From an uncultured Prochlorococcus sp. (lineage in GTDB: Bacteria > Cyanobacteriota > Cyanobacteriia > PCC-6307 > Cyanobiaceae): a stretch of DNA of 64,000 bases. Position numbers and translations under genes: made by a program. Positions 1 through 9,146 of this stretch are shown in pieces (position 1 is the stretch's first letter; every line of letters begins with the position of its first letter). The notes below the pieces were generated by a model. It searched no databases. It was given only the letters and a program-made list of their open reading frames with translations, and was not told where the DNA came from. The stretch spans positions 1-64,000 of the forward strand of contig CACBFH010000004.1 in assembly GCA_902538515.1 (NCBI GenBank). Direction: 5' to 3'.

Positions 1-593
1 AACATTCCTCCACAGCTGCCAGCACCAGGAATACAATTTTTCTCAACTTGGATTAGCCTTTCTTCATTAATTTTGCCTGATGTTAATTGTCCAACAGCTT
101 CAAATGCACTAACAACAGTAAGATCTTCTCCATGCAATTTCCCAGGCTTTATTGTCCCTCCATAAATGAAAATTGAGGGAATATTCATTCTTGCAATCGC
201 AATCATGGCACCCGGCATATTTTTATCACATCCACCTATAGCAAGTACTCCATCCATACTCTGAGCATTGCATGCTGTTTCAATTGAATCAGCAATAACT
301 TCTCTTGAAACTAGGGAATATTTCATGCCTTCTGTTCCCATGGAAATGCCATCACTTACTGTTATAGTCCCAAACATCTGAGGCATACCACCTGATCTTT
401 TTATTGACTCTTCAGCTTTTAGAGCTAACTTATTTAAACCCATATTGCATGGTGTTATGGTGCTGTATCCATTTGCAACTCCAATAATAGGTTTATTAAA
501 ATCTTCATCATTAAATCCAACAGCTCTTAACATCGATCTGTTAGGGGATCTTTGCACACCTTGGGTTATTGCAGATGATCTGAGTTTATTCAT
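1..593 (-). CDS. ilvD: Dihydroxy-acid dehydratase, N-terminal part (runs off the window)
   Basis: Dehydrates dihydroxy-acids to 2-keto acids in isoleucine and valine synthesis, using an Fe-S cluster. About 197 N-terminal residues are present and the 3' end lies outside the window. The protein starts [19 protein letters not shown], and the family blocks [26 protein letters not shown] and [10 protein letters not shown] are readable, with cysteines where cluster ligands are expected. The ATG at 593-591 fits the usual start of the family. The frame is intact to the edge. Next gene upstream is a small membrane protein on the same strand, 23 bp away. Confidence 0.96.
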   Translation of the reverse strand, partial: MNKLRSSAITQGVQRSPNRSMLRAVGFNDEDFNKPIIGVANGYSTITPCNMGLNKLALKAEESIKRSGGMPQMFGTITVSDGISMGTEGMKYSLVSREVIADSIETACNAQSMDGVLAIGGCDKNMPGAMIAIARMNIPSIFIYGGTIKPGKLHGEDLTVVSAFEAVGQLTSGKINEERLIQVEKNCIPGAGSCGGM

Positions 594-616
594 ATTATTT
601 GAAAACCTTTTTTATT

Positions 617-907
617 CTATTGCCCCAACTCTTCAAGTTGCTTCCTCACATCAGCAATTGCAGAATTAAGTTGCTCAACTTTCTTCTCCAGATCATCTCC
701 TTCAACTTCATTTATATTTTCATTTGAATCGATCGCTTCTGAGCCGTCTTGAATTCTCGAGGAATACATCATTGCTTTTTGTTTTTTTTCCTCCTTTCTT
801 TTGTCTGCTTCGGATATTAACCACCAAGCTAGACCTGCTGCTCCAATAAAAGCACCGCTTATTAACGATAAAAGATTATTTGAAGACGAATCTCGGTATT
901 CAGACAT
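617..907 (-). CDS. Small membrane protein with coiled-coil tail, unknown function
   Basis: 96 residues, not recognised. A short Ser/Asn-rich N-terminus is followed by one hydrophobic segment (about residues 13-31, with GAFIGAAGLAWWLI), then a Lys/Glu-rich stretch and a C-terminal heptad-like helix (about 72-96) ending LEELGQ. This suggests a single-span membrane anchor with a cytoplasmic coiled coil. It lies between upp and ilvD on the same strand with gaps of under 30 bp, so it may be cotranscribed. Codon use is like its neighbours. No function is inferred. Confidence 0.75.
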   Translation of the reverse strand: MSEYRDSSSNNLLSLISGAFIGAAGLAWWLISEADKRKEEKKQKAMMYSSRIQDGSEAIDSNENINEVEGDDLEKKVEQLNSAIADVRKQLEELGQ

Positions 908-935
908 TGGTAAATATTTACTCCTATATTCTATA

Positions 936-1550
936 TTAGTTCTTAACTTGGAATTTAGTACTTAAACGCGTTAGAGGATTCCCAATACCTGGTAATAATT
1001 GTGTTTTTTCGTCTTCCTCATCTATGCAAGAAGTGTAAATTACCTGATTAGGGAGTAATTTCGCAATTTCATTTAACCCTTTATTTGAACAAATAGCAGT
1101 TATTAAAAGAATCCTATTTGAATCAACACCTAATTCCTTCAATTTAATTAAAGTTTCTAATGTTGCTGATTTTGTTGTTATTTGTTCTGAATAAAATATA
1201 ACTCCTTCATTTGATTCAATAGTTTTAGGAAGTTCTCCTAATAAGAGCGTTGAATTAGGAATTACTTCTTTAGATCCAAACCAAAGAGATAACCCTTCGG
1301 GCAACATTGCGAGCACTTTTATTGGATAATCATTATTAATAAAAAATCCATCTGCGTCTCCATTATCAGTATTTACTATTTCTTTTTTATAAGGCAACCA
1401 ATTACGTAATGCTTCATATGTAAGCCATTTCCCTAATTGCTCATATCCTGTTGAGTACAAAATATTTGGAGTATTTTTTTCTCGCAATATTGAAAGCCAA
1501 TGTTTTATTAATGGATGAGGAGGAACAATAACCTTTAGTGACATTGGCAT
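936..1550 (-). CDS. upp: Uracil phosphoribosyltransferase-like protein, divergent
   Basis: 204 residues. UPRT joins uracil and PRPP to give UMP (pyrimidine salvage). The N-terminus VIVPPHPLIKHWLSILR matches the family start, and the C-terminal PGIGNPLTRLSTK aligns with the uracil-site motif normally PGLGDAGDRxFGTK. The PRPP-binding loop, usually DPMLATGxT, is replaced by YSEQITTKSA near residues 121-130, so catalysis by the standard mechanism is doubtful. The first ATG (1550) has AGGA six bases upstream; a second Met two codons on is possible. The family assignment is secure in shape, the activity is not. Confidence 0.78.
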   Translation of the reverse strand: MPMSLKVIVPPHPLIKHWLSILREKNTPNILYSTGYEQLGKWLTYEALRNWLPYKKEIVNTDNGDADGFFINNDYPIKVLAMLPEGLSLWFGSKEVIPNSTLLLGELPKTIESNEGVIFYSEQITTKSATLETLIKLKELGVDSNRILLITAICSNKGLNEIAKLLPNQVIYTSCIDEEDEKTQLLPGIGNPLTRLSTKFQVKN

Positions 1551-1613
1551 ATATTTTCCTTTAAGATACTCTTATAAACTTTAATTACCTAAGTTCTAAA
1601 ATACAGTCTTATT

Positions 1614-2126
1614 ATGATTAAATCAATTGTTTTCCCCTCACTAAAGTATGCATTAATTACTTTGTTGTTCGTTGGGATTTTATTTTTTAATTCTGTAAAT
1701 TCTGCATGGGCTAAAAGACCTCCTGAGATTAGAAACCAGCAAGACCTTAATTTAGAGCCAGATATGCATGGTCAAGATTTAAGCGGTAACGAATACGTTA
1801 AGTTTGATTTGAATGGGTTTAATTTCAGTGAAAGTAATTTAGAAGGCGCGGTGTTCAATAATAGTAAATTGCAAAATTCAAAGTTTAATGGAGCCAATTT
1901 AAGAGACGCACTAGCTTATGCAACAGATTTTACAGATGCAGATCTTTCGGATGTTAATTTTACAAACGCATTATTAATGGAGAGTAATTTTGAAGGAGCA
2001 AAAATAGATGGTGCAGATTTTACTGATGCTGTTCTTAGTCGTACACAACAAAAACAATTATGTTCGATAGCTAATGGCACAAATAGTTCTACAGGAGAGA
2101 GTACAGAATATAGCTTAGGTTGTTAA
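1614..2126 (+). CDS. Secreted or lumenal pentapeptide-repeat protein
   Basis: 170 residues. An N-terminal signal peptide (hydrophobic about residues 12-31, ending NSAWA) suggests export to the thylakoid lumen or periplasm. Residues about 55-140 are pentapeptide repeats of the A(D/N)LXX type (for example DLSGNEYVKF, NFSESNLEGAVF, DFTDADLSDVNF), which fold as a right-handed quadrilateral beta-helix. A C-terminal tail carries two cysteines (about C150 and C170). Lumenal pentapeptide proteins are common in cyanobacteria, but their roles are mostly unknown. It is followed 9 bp later by a COG0523 GTPase on the same strand. Confidence 0.85.
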   Translation: MIKSIVFPSLKYALITLLFVGILFFNSVNSAWAKRPPEIRNQQDLNLEPDMHGQDLSGNEYVKFDLNGFNFSESNLEGAVFNNSKLQNSKFNGANLRDALAYATDFTDADLSDVNFTNALLMESNFEGAKIDGADFTDAVLSRTQQKQLCSIANGTNSSTGESTEYSLGC

Positions 2127-2135
2127 TCATTAAAG

Positions 2136-3200
2136 ATGAAAAAAAAAATACCAGTTATAGTTGTTTCAGGATTTCTTGGTTCAGGTAAAACAACTTTTCT
2201 AAGATATCTATTAAAAGAGAGTAATAAAAAATTTGGTTTAATAATAAATGAATTTGGTGATGTTGGAATTGACGGTGATTTGATTAAAAGTTGTGATAAA
2301 TGTGATGAAACTGAAGAAGACTGCGTTATTGAATTAAACAATGGATGTTTATGTTGTACTGTTCAAGATGATTTTGTCCCATCAATAAAAGCTCTCCTAG
2401 AATTTAATCCTCCTATCGAATCAATAATTATCGAAACAAGTGGCTTGGCACTACCAATTCCCTTAATTCAAGCACTAAACTGGCCTGAGATTAGGTCTTC
2501 CATCTATCTTGATGTAGTTGTTGGTATCGTTAATGGAGAATCAATGCTTAATGGTTCACCAATTAATGATTTAAATAAAATAACAAAACAATATGATGAT
2601 ACAGATAGAATTGATCACAACGCCACTATTGAAGAGCTTTTTGAGGAACAACTTGAAGTCTCTGATATTGTTTTAGTCTCTAGATCGGATATCTTAAATA
2701 ATCATCAGTTTGATGTTGTAAAAAATAAAATCCAGGGAAGTCTAAACTCATCTACACCAATCCTTAAATCCAAGAATGGCAAAATTAATTTAAATTATAT
2801 ATTTGATTCTAATTTTAAAAAAGAGACTTATAAAGAATTTTTAACTGAAGAGCATGACCATAATCATGTAGAGCTTGTATCCGATTTAATTAAATCAAAT
2901 TATTTCCTCGAAAAAAATGACTTTGAAAAAGAGATGTCAAAAATCTTGGTTGAATTAAACATTCTTCGAATAAAAGGACGTATTTGGATACCAAATAAAT
3001 CATTGCCTTTACAAATACAAATTGTTGGAACGAAAATTAATACTTGGTTTGAAGAAGCTCCAGACAATTGTTGGAGACCAAATGATAATGCTGGGCTTGA
3101 ATTTGTAATAATTTCCTTTGATGAAAAATCTATAAAAACTTTCAAGGGAAAAATTAAAGAGAAATTTAAGATTTTAAGTGAACCAAAAATAACAATTTGA
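2136..3200 (+). CDS. COG0523 (CobW/YciC-type) metal-chaperone GTPase
   Basis: 354 residues of the G3E P-loop GTPase family, which deliver metal ions to enzymes. Walker A is GFLGSGKTT (12-20). The family metal motif CxCC is C71-x-C73-C74, and a further cysteine cluster C53, C56, C63 precedes it. ETSGLALP (100-107) is the switch region. A His-rich patch (HDHNH) sits near residue 240 before the C-terminal CobW_C domain, which contains WRPNDN. Substrate (Co, Zn or other) cannot be told from sequence. It lies between a pentapeptide protein (9 bp upstream) and a tiny zinc-ribbon protein. Confidence 0.88.
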   Translation: MKKKIPVIVVSGFLGSGKTTFLRYLLKESNKKFGLIINEFGDVGIDGDLIKSCDKCDETEEDCVIELNNGCLCCTVQDDFVPSIKALLEFNPPIESIIIETSGLALPIPLIQALNWPEIRSSIYLDVVVGIVNGESMLNGSPINDLNKITKQYDDTDRIDHNATIEELFEEQLEVSDIVLVSRSDILNNHQFDVVKNKIQGSLNSSTPILKSKNGKINLNYIFDSNFKKETYKEFLTEEHDHNHVELVSDLIKSNYFLEKNDFEKEMSKILVELNILRIKGRIWIPNKSLPLQIQIVGTKINTWFEEAPDNCWRPNDNAGLEFVIISFDEKSIKTFKGKIKEKFKILSEPKITI

Positions 3201-3245
3201 CATTATAGTTAGCTGCCGAGATACTAAAGCAGTAGACAGCCCAAG

Positions 3246-3410
3246 ATGGAAAATCCAAAAATTGTATTAAAACAAATAATCTCTGACGAAGTTACATCAA
3301 TTGATAAAATAAAATGTTCAAAATGTGGTGGGGCAGGAAACTTTAAAACTCATGAAAATTCAAGAAGAACTTGCCTAGTTTGTTTTGGTAGAGGCTACAT
3401 AAATATCTAA
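3246..3410 (+). CDS. Tiny zinc-ribbon protein (CxxCxG type)
   Basis: 54 residues. Two CxxC knuckles, C24-x2-C27-G-G and C43-x2-C46-F-G-R-G, resemble half of a DnaJ-type CxxCxGxG zinc domain as found in small chaperone-like proteins of phototrophs. The N-terminal 20 residues are a charged helix. The ATG at 3246 is the only good start, and the reading frame ends TAA at 3408-3410. It follows a COG0523 metal-chaperone gene by 45 bp on the same strand, so a link to metal handling is possible but unproven. Confidence 0.75.
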   Translation: MENPKIVLKQIISDEVTSIDKIKCSKCGGAGNFKTHENSRRTCLVCFGRGYINI

Positions 3411-3507
3411 TAACTCAGAGAACCTTGAGGTAAAAATATTTGTTTATTAATCAATAGTACTTTTTATTAAAATTTAAACTAATCTTCTAGTAGAAATTAA
3501 TTTTTAA

Positions 3508-3762
3508 TTGGACCAGTTTGCAGTAAAAGTTTTTGTAAGACTAAGACCCTCAGTTTTAGATCCAGCAGGGGAAGCTACCAAATCTGCCTCTATAAAACTT
3601 GGAGCCGAGGGAATAAAATCATTACGTATAGGAAAAATGATTGAGGTAAATATAGAAGGTAATGGTGAAAACGAGGTAAAAGAAAAAATTGATTTATTGT
3701 GTGATAGGTTATTCGCAAATACTGTTATTGAAGATTATGAGTATTCACTAGAAAAATTATAA
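3508..3762 (+). CDS. purS: Phosphoribosylformylglycinamidine synthase, PurS subunit
   Basis: 84-residue small subunit of the PurS-PurQ-PurL FGAM synthase (fourth step of purine synthesis). It opens [21 protein letters not shown] and contains the family pattern [17 protein letters not shown]. The start codon is TTG (3508-3510); no ATG is available in frame. It sits one base ahead of purQ, so translation is probably coupled. PurL is not in this window. Confidence 0.95.
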   Translation: MDQFAVKVFVRLRPSVLDPAGEATKSASIKLGAEGIKSLRIGKMIEVNIEGNGENEVKEKIDLLCDRLFANTVIEDYEYSLEKL

Positions 3763-3763
3763 A

Positions 3764-4429
3764 ATGGATAATTTTACTGTAGGAGTTGTTGTCTTTCCTG
3801 GTTCTAATTGTGATCGTGATGTTTCATGGGCATTGGAAGGTTGTTTAGACATAAGGACAAAATACTTGTGGCATGAGTCTTCAGATTTAAGCGATGTAGA
3901 TGCAATAGTTTTACCTGGAGGATTTAGCTATGGGGATTATTTAAGATGCGGCGCGATTGCAAGATTTTCTCCATTAATAAATGCCTTGGATGAGTTTGTT
4001 AAAAGCGGAAAAAGAGTTTTAGGAATTTGTAATGGGTTTCAAATTTTGACAGAATCAGGCTTTTTGCCTGGTGCCCTTACTGCAAATAAAAATCTTAATT
4101 TCATCTGTGATGATGTTGAACTTGATATTATTTCTTCAAAAGGAGGTTGGTTTAATAATGGAGGTGAAAAACAAACTATTAAGTTGCCAATAGCACATGG
4201 GGAAGGAAGATATCATTGTGATTCTGATACTTTAAAAAAACTTGTAGATAATGAATTGATCGCTTTGAGATATAAAAATAATCCTAATGGATCCTCATTC
4301 GATATTGCAGGCATAACTAATGAAAAGGGAAATGTTCTAGGTTTAATGCCTCATCCAGAGCGTGCATGTGACGAGACAATTGGTGGGACTGATGGTCTCT
4401 TTACATTAAAATCATTAATATTTAAATAA
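3764..4429 (+). CDS. purQ: Phosphoribosylformylglycinamidine synthase, PurQ (glutaminase) subunit
   Basis: 221-residue class I glutamine amidotransferase that supplies ammonia to PurL. The nucleophile cysteine is in GICNGFQ, the catalytic His/Glu pair in MPHPERA, and the oxyanion region is [17 protein letters not shown]. Length is normal. It follows purS with a one-base gap and is closed by the hairpin at 4428-4462. Confidence 0.97.
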   Translation: MDNFTVGVVVFPGSNCDRDVSWALEGCLDIRTKYLWHESSDLSDVDAIVLPGGFSYGDYLRCGAIARFSPLINALDEFVKSGKRVLGICNGFQILTESGFLPGALTANKNLNFICDDVELDIISSKGGWFNNGGEKQTIKLPIAHGEGRYHCDSDTLKKLVDNELIALRYKNNPNGSSFDIAGITNEKGNVLGLMPHPERACDETIGGTDGLFTLKSLIFK

Positions 4430-4462
4430 AAAAAGACCCCTAATTTTGGAGGTCTTTTTTTT
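4428..4462. terminator. Bidirectional rho-independent terminator between purQ and fba
   Basis: AAAAAAGACC and GGTCTTTTTT form the stem, with a short CC...GA step and an AT-rich loop, flanked by A and T runs on both sides. This gives a U tract on either strand, fitting the convergent purQ and fba genes. Confidence 0.85.
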
Positions 4463-4480
4463 ATTTAATTTGGGAAGAAA

Positions 4481-5554
4481 TTAAACAGTAGCTTTTACTT
4501 TTGGATCTAAATTACCTTTATTGTAAAGATCAGCAAAGTAATTGGTGCTGTTTTGCTTGATCTTACTTGCTTGACCTTCGCACCAGAACTGCTTGTATCT
4601 GTCAAGACAAACTTGCTTCATGTATTTTCTAGCAGGTTTGTTGAAATGTCTTGGGTCAAAGTTTGCCTTGTCAGCAAATGCTGCCTCTCTTACCGCGGCA
4701 GTGAAAGCAAGTCTGTTATCGGTATCAATGTTGACTTTTCTAACTCCATTTCTTATTCCCTCTTGAATCTCTTCAACAGGAACACCGTATGTTTGAGGGA
4801 TTTCACCACCATATTTGTTAATGATATCCAACCATTCCTGAGGCACTGAACTAGATCCATGCATTACAAGATGTGTATTTGGAAGTGCTTTATGGATTTC
4901 AGCAATTCTGCTTATTGCAAGAACTTCTCCTGTTGGCTTCCTTGTGAATTTATATGCACCATGACTTGTACCTATTGCGATTGCTAATGCATCAACTTTC
5001 GTTTTAGCAACAAAATCTGCCGCTTCTTCAGGATCAGTCAAAAGCATGTCAGTAGAAAGTTCGCCTTCAAAACCATGACCATCTTCTGCTTCACCTTTCC
5101 CTGTTTCTAATGAGCCTAAGCAACCTAATTCTCCTTCAACACTAACTCCAACTGAATGAGCAAAATCTACAACTTTTTTAGTAACTGCAACATTATATTC
5201 GTAACTAGCAGGTGTTTTTGCATCTGCCTCTAGAGACCCATCCATCATTACTGATGTGAAACCATTTATTGCTGCTGAATAGCATGTTGATGGCTCATTT
5301 CCATGATCTTGGTGCATTACCACTGGAATATTTGGATAGGTTTCTGTAGCGGCAAGGATTAGATGACGTAAGAAAATTTCTCCTGCATAATTTCTTGCCC
5401 CTCTTGAAGCTTGGAGGATAACTGGACTATCAGTTTCATATGCTGCTTCCATTATTGCTTGAACTTGCTCAAGATTATTAACATTGAAAGCTGGAATACC
5501 GTAACCATTCTCAGCAGCGTGATCTAAAAGTAGTCTTAGTGGAACGAGGGCCAT
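4481..5554 (-). CDS. fba: Class II fructose-bisphosphate aldolase (Calvin-cycle type)
   Basis: 357 residues, the usual length of the Calvin-type class II enzyme. Joins DHAP with GAP (or erythrose-4-P) to give FBP (or SBP), using divalent zinc. Visible motifs are VMHQDHGN (zinc His and catalytic Asp), [21 protein letters not shown] and [12 protein letters not shown]. The start [24 protein letters not shown] is typical. The gene stands alone, with a 92-bp upstream region and a shared terminator downstream. Confidence 0.97.
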   Translation of the reverse strand: MALVPLRLLLDHAAENGYGIPAFNVNNLEQVQAIMEAAYETDSPVILQASRGARNYAGEIFLRHLILAATETYPNIPVVMHQDHGNEPSTCYSAAINGFTSVMMDGSLEADAKTPASYEYNVAVTKKVVDFAHSVGVSVEGELGCLGSLETGKGEAEDGHGFEGELSTDMLLTDPEEAADFVAKTKVDALAIAIGTSHGAYKFTRKPTGEVLAISRIAEIHKALPNTHLVMHGSSSVPQEWLDIINKYGGEIPQTYGVPVEEIQEGIRNGVRKVNIDTDNRLAFTAAVREAAFADKANFDPRHFNKPARKYMKQVCLDRYKQFWCEGQASKIKQNSTNYFADLYNKGNLDPKVKATV

Positions 5555-5646
5555 AATAAAAATAAGTTAGATGCTATACAAAGCACTTGTTTCCGCGAGT
5601 TTAGTACAAAGAGGGATCAAATGTCACGTAATTAGATATACAAAAT

Positions 5647-6744
5647 CTATATTTTTATATTTAACCCGCTCTTCGACGATTCCTTTATAGCTTCGCAAAC
5701 TTTATGACTAGCAAGTCCCTCGCCTAAGCCTGGAATGATAGGTGTTTTATTAAAAATACTCTCAGCCCATAAATCTTGAATTCTCAAAACTGGAGCTATC
5801 CTCCCATCAGTCCATGTTTTTTCAAAATTAAAACTTGAATCTGCAATTAGATTTTGTATTTTATTTTCGCTGTTTGAATATTTCAAATTAAAACCATGGA
5901 CATAATCTTTTTGGTTCTCGCTTTTAAGAATAAGTGAACCTTCGCTTCCATATATTTCTAAACTAAATCCTCTACCGTTTTTAGAAATCGATGATAATGA
6001 TACCTGACATGGAATAATATTCGAGCTGTAGTTTGATATTTCTATATTGGCTAAACATACATCTTCACTCGTAACATCATTTAAATCAGATGAATTAGGT
6101 AAAGGTCTTTTTTTTATTGATGTTGCTAACTTGCCAGTCACATTTATTGATTCTCCAAAAAACCAATTCAACATATCGAATGCATGAGTACCTAAGGCGC
6201 CAATAACTCCTCCACCTTTTTCTTCCAATGAATACCAATTCCAGGATCTTTTGGGATCGGATCTACTGCCCATTAACCAATCTAATTTGACTAAATATAT
6301 ATCTCCTAAGATATTTTCATCAATAAGTTTTTTTGTCTGAAGGAAAAGAGGTACTGCTCTATATTCAAAATCAACACATACGCTCAAATTATTAATCAAA
6401 GATATTCTCTGAAGCTCTTCAATTTCTAAGGAGGATATTGAAACGGGTTTTTCTAGGAGTAAATTTTTATTATTTTCAAGAGCTTGTTTTGCTAACTTAA
6501 ATCTTGATTCAGGTGGGGTGGCAATAATAATTCCATCAATTTTTGGAGATTTAACTAAGTCTTCCCAATTATGAAAAAAATCTAAGCCCGTTTCTTTTTC
6601 TAATATCGATTTATGCTTTTTCTCGTAATGATAAATAGCTACAGGAGTTAAGTGATCAGAATGCTTTAATGCCTCTAAATGAACTTTTTTCCCAAACCCT
6701 AGTCCAGCGATTGCTATTTTTAATTTTTTATTTTTAGTATTCAT
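5647..6744 (-). CDS. Gfo/Idh/MocA-family oxidoreductase
   Basis: 365 residues. The N-terminal Rossmann motif is IAGLGFGKKVH (13-23), the catalytic-region motif EKPVS (about 97-101) is present, and the C-terminal alpha/beta domain includes GGGVIGALGTHAFDML with the expected His and Asp. These enzymes oxidise or reduce sugar-type substrates with NAD(P). The substrate here is unknown. It is 2 bp downstream of the small exported protein at 6747-7139, which in turn follows accD closely, so the three may share a transcript. Confidence 0.9.
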   Translation of the reverse strand: MNTKNKKLKIAIAGLGFGKKVHLEALKHSDHLTPVAIYHYEKKHKSILEKETGLDFFHNWEDLVKSPKIDGIIIATPPESRFKLAKQALENNKNLLLEKPVSISSLEIEELQRISLINNLSVCVDFEYRAVPLFLQTKKLIDENILGDIYLVKLDWLMGSRSDPKRSWNWYSLEEKGGGVIGALGTHAFDMLNWFFGESINVTGKLATSIKKRPLPNSSDLNDVTSEDVCLANIEISNYSSNIIPCQVSLSSISKNGRGFSLEIYGSEGSLILKSENQKDYVHGFNLKYSNSENKIQNLIADSSFNFEKTWTDGRIAPVLRIQDLWAESIFNKTPIIPGLGEGLASHKVCEAIKESSKSGLNIKI

Positions 6745-6746
6745 TC

Positions 6747-7139
6747 TTATCCATCAATAAAATCTGAACAGCTATTTTCAATAACAACATCTATAAGTTC
6801 ATCATTATTAGAAGTTTGCCATTTTGAATTGAATTGAGGAATTCCATTTATTGATGTATCTCTGAACTTTTTTTCATTGCAATTAATTCTCATTACATAA
6901 AGTGATAACTCTCCATCATCATCAGAATTTGTTGGATTCTTAAAGAACTTTGTTAATACACTTATTTCACCATTTGGGAACGACTTAATACTCCCTTTAT
7001 CAAGCCATTCTTTCCCATCATCATTCTCTTTAAGGAGAACCCAATCAACATTTCCTAACGCATATGAATAGGAGGCAAAGTTTAAAATAAAAAGTAAAAG
7101 ACTTAAAGAAAAATAAAATAAATTAGAAATTATTCTCAT
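6747..7139 (-). CDS. Exported protein of unknown function
   Basis: 130 residues from the ATG at 7139. A longer reading from 7160 would overlap the end of accD and is less likely. The N-terminus MRIISNLFYFSLSLLLFILN is a signal peptide ending near SYALG, so the protein is periplasmic or lumenal. The mature part is acidic, with two cysteines (in RINCNEKK and ENSCSDF) that could pair. The pattern WVLLKENDDGKEWLDKGSI resembles small cyanobacterial surface or periplasmic proteins, but no known family is claimed. Confidence 0.8.
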   Translation of the reverse strand: MRIISNLFYFSLSLLLFILNFASYSYALGNVDWVLLKENDDGKEWLDKGSIKSFPNGEISVLTKFFKNPTNSDDDGELSLYVMRINCNEKKFRDTSINGIPQFNSKWQTSNNDELIDVVIENSCSDFIDG

Positions 7140-7140
7140 T

Positions 7141-8070
7141 TTATATATTTGCTTCTGCAAGTTCTTTTACTCCATGGATTTTTAAAATTTTAGTCAAAGT
7201 AGTCTTGAGATCTTTTCTTTTCACTATTACATCAACAAAACCATGCTCAAGAAGATATTCAGCTGTTTGAAAATTATCGGGTAATTTTTCTCTTAATGTT
7301 TGTTCAATAACCCTTCTTCCCGCAAATCCAATAAGTGCTTTAGGTTCCGCCAAAATTAAATCACCTAACATCGCAAAGCTTGCTGTTACACCTCCAGTTG
7401 TTGGATGGGTTAATAATGGCATATATAGGAGATTTTTCTCTTTATGTTTTTTTAGTGCTCCAGAAATTTTTGCCATTTGCATGAGACTTAACATACCTTC
7501 TTGCATTCTTGCCCCACCTGATGCACAAACAATAAGAATTGGGTAATTTTCTAAAGTTGCTCTCTCAATTATCCTTGTAATTTTTTCACCAACTACTGAA
7601 CCCATAGATCCTCCCATAAATCTAAAATCCATAACAGCTAATCCTAAAGGCATTGAATTTACAGAACAAAAACCTGTTATGACACCATCTCTTAAACCTG
7701 TGCCAGCTTGACTTTCTTTAATTCGGTCAGCATAAGATCTTCTATCTTTAAAACCTAAAGGATCTGTAGGACTTAGTGAACTATCAAATTCTTTGAATGA
7801 ATTTTTATCAGCAATTATATTTATCCTTTCATCACTATTAATTCTATTATGGTGACCACAATTACTACAAACATTGAAATTTGAAATTAGGTCTTTTCTA
7901 TAGGCTACTTGCGAACACTCTGAACATTTAACCCACAAACCATCTCCTTCGTCAGTATCTTGGGAAACTTTCCCAACAAATTGATCTTTACGCCTTGCGG
8001 CAAACCAGTCGATTAATGACACAACGTTCCCTTTTTTTCTATTTAAATCTAAGTTAGGTACTTTTATCAA
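7141..8070 (-). CDS. accD: Acetyl-CoA carboxylase carboxyltransferase subunit beta
   Basis: 309 residues as read. AccA/AccD transfer CO2 from biotin carrier protein to acetyl-CoA, the first committed step of fatty-acid synthesis. The N-terminal zinc ribbon is CSEC...CSNC (about residues 50-72). The crotonase-like core shows [27 protein letters not shown] and [14 protein letters not shown]. Homologues begin near [11 protein letters not shown], so the true start may be about 18 codons in, at the GTG region, rather than at MIKVPNLD. Confidence 0.96.
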   Translation of the reverse strand: MIKVPNLDLNRKKGNVVSLIDWFAARRKDQFVGKVSQDTDEGDGLWVKCSECSQVAYRKDLISNFNVCSNCGHHNRINSDERINIIADKNSFKEFDSSLSPTDPLGFKDRRSYADRIKESQAGTGLRDGVITGFCSVNSMPLGLAVMDFRFMGGSMGSVVGEKITRIIERATLENYPILIVCASGGARMQEGMLSLMQMAKISGALKKHKEKNLLYMPLLTHPTTGGVTASFAMLGDLILAEPKALIGFAGRRVIEQTLREKLPDNFQTAEYLLEHGFVDVIVKRKDLKTTLTKILKIHGVKELAEANI

Positions 8071-8160
8071 GAAAGATATATAAATATTTGAGATTTTCTA
8101 AATTAGAAACTCCTCAAAGTTAAAAATATAATTATTTGAGTTAATAATCGAAATTAATTA

Positions 8161-9057
8161 TTATTTGTTTTTCTCCTCAATCATTTTATGAATTATTGGA
8201 GTAAGAATTAGTTCCATTGCAAAACCCATTTTCCCACCATTTACAACGATACTTGTTGGACTTGACATAAATGAATCGTTAATCATTCCAAGCAAGTATT
8301 GAAAATCAATTCCCCATTTCTCTCTTGCCCCTTTTCTAAAATGTATTATCACAAAGCTCTCATCAGGAGTTGGGATATTTCTGCATATGAAAGGATTTGA
8401 AGTGTCAATTGTGGGAATTCTTTGGAAATTAATATCGGTTTTGCTGAATTGTGGGCAGATGTGATTTATATAATCAGGCATTCTTCTCAATATCGTATCC
8501 ACAATGGTTTCCGCTGAGTAACCTCTTTCTGCGTTATCTCTATGGATTTTTTGAATCCACTCTAAATTTGTTATTGGAACAACGCCAACAAGTAAATCAG
8601 CATAAGATGCCACATTGTATCCATCACCTTCTACCCCGCCATGTAAACCTTCATAAAAAAGTACGTCTGTTCCCTCAGGAATATCTTCCCATGGAGTAAA
8701 TTGCCCTGGTTCTAGGGATGTCCCAAGTCTTGTATTATGTTCTTCTGCTTCTTCAAGACTATGTAGATAATATCTTTTCTTTCCTCCTCCAGTTTCACCA
8801 TAGATTTTAAAAAGTTCTTCTAACTTGTCAAAAAGATTAGCCTCTGGACCAAAATGAGAGAAATTTTCACCTTTTGCAAGAGCGTCTGCCATAGCTTTTT
8901 TCATAGGCATTCTTTCAAATCTGTGGTAACTATCACCTTCTACAACTGCTGGAACAATATCTTCTCTGGCAAAAATATGCTCAAAGGCTCTTTTTACTGT
9001 ACTTGTTCCTGCTCCTGATGATCCTGTTACAGCGACTACTGGATGACGTTTTGACAT
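8161..9057 (-). CDS. prk: Phosphoribulokinase, class I (proteobacterial type)
   Basis: 298 residues. Makes RuBP from ribulose-5-P and ATP in the Calvin cycle. P-loop is GSSGAGTS (12-19), then GDSYHRF (41-47, catalytic Asp42) and FYEGLHG (134-140). These and the length match the proteobacterial class I enzyme rather than the roughly 330-residue plant/cyanobacterial class II enzyme. Only two cysteines are present (C201, C225), so the N-terminal redox pair used for thioredoxin and CP12 control in class II enzymes is missing. It stands alone with an 89-bp gap from leuB. Confidence 0.95.
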   Translation of the reverse strand: MSKRHPVVAVTGSSGAGTSTVKRAFEHIFAREDIVPAVVEGDSYHRFERMPMKKAMADALAKGENFSHFGPEANLFDKLEELFKIYGETGGGKKRYYLHSLEEAEEHNTRLGTSLEPGQFTPWEDIPEGTDVLFYEGLHGGVEGDGYNVASYADLLVGVVPITNLEWIQKIHRDNAERGYSAETIVDTILRRMPDYINHICPQFSKTDINFQRIPTIDTSNPFICRNIPTPDESFVIIHFRKGAREKWGIDFQYLLGMINDSFMSSPTSIVVNGGKMGFAMELILTPIIHKMIEEKNK

Positions 9058-9146
9058 TTTTTAAAAACAATATCTAATGATTCTGACAGGTCATATGCCA
9101 ACTTTATGTTTTACTTAAAAATATTTTTTTATTTATTAATTTTTTT

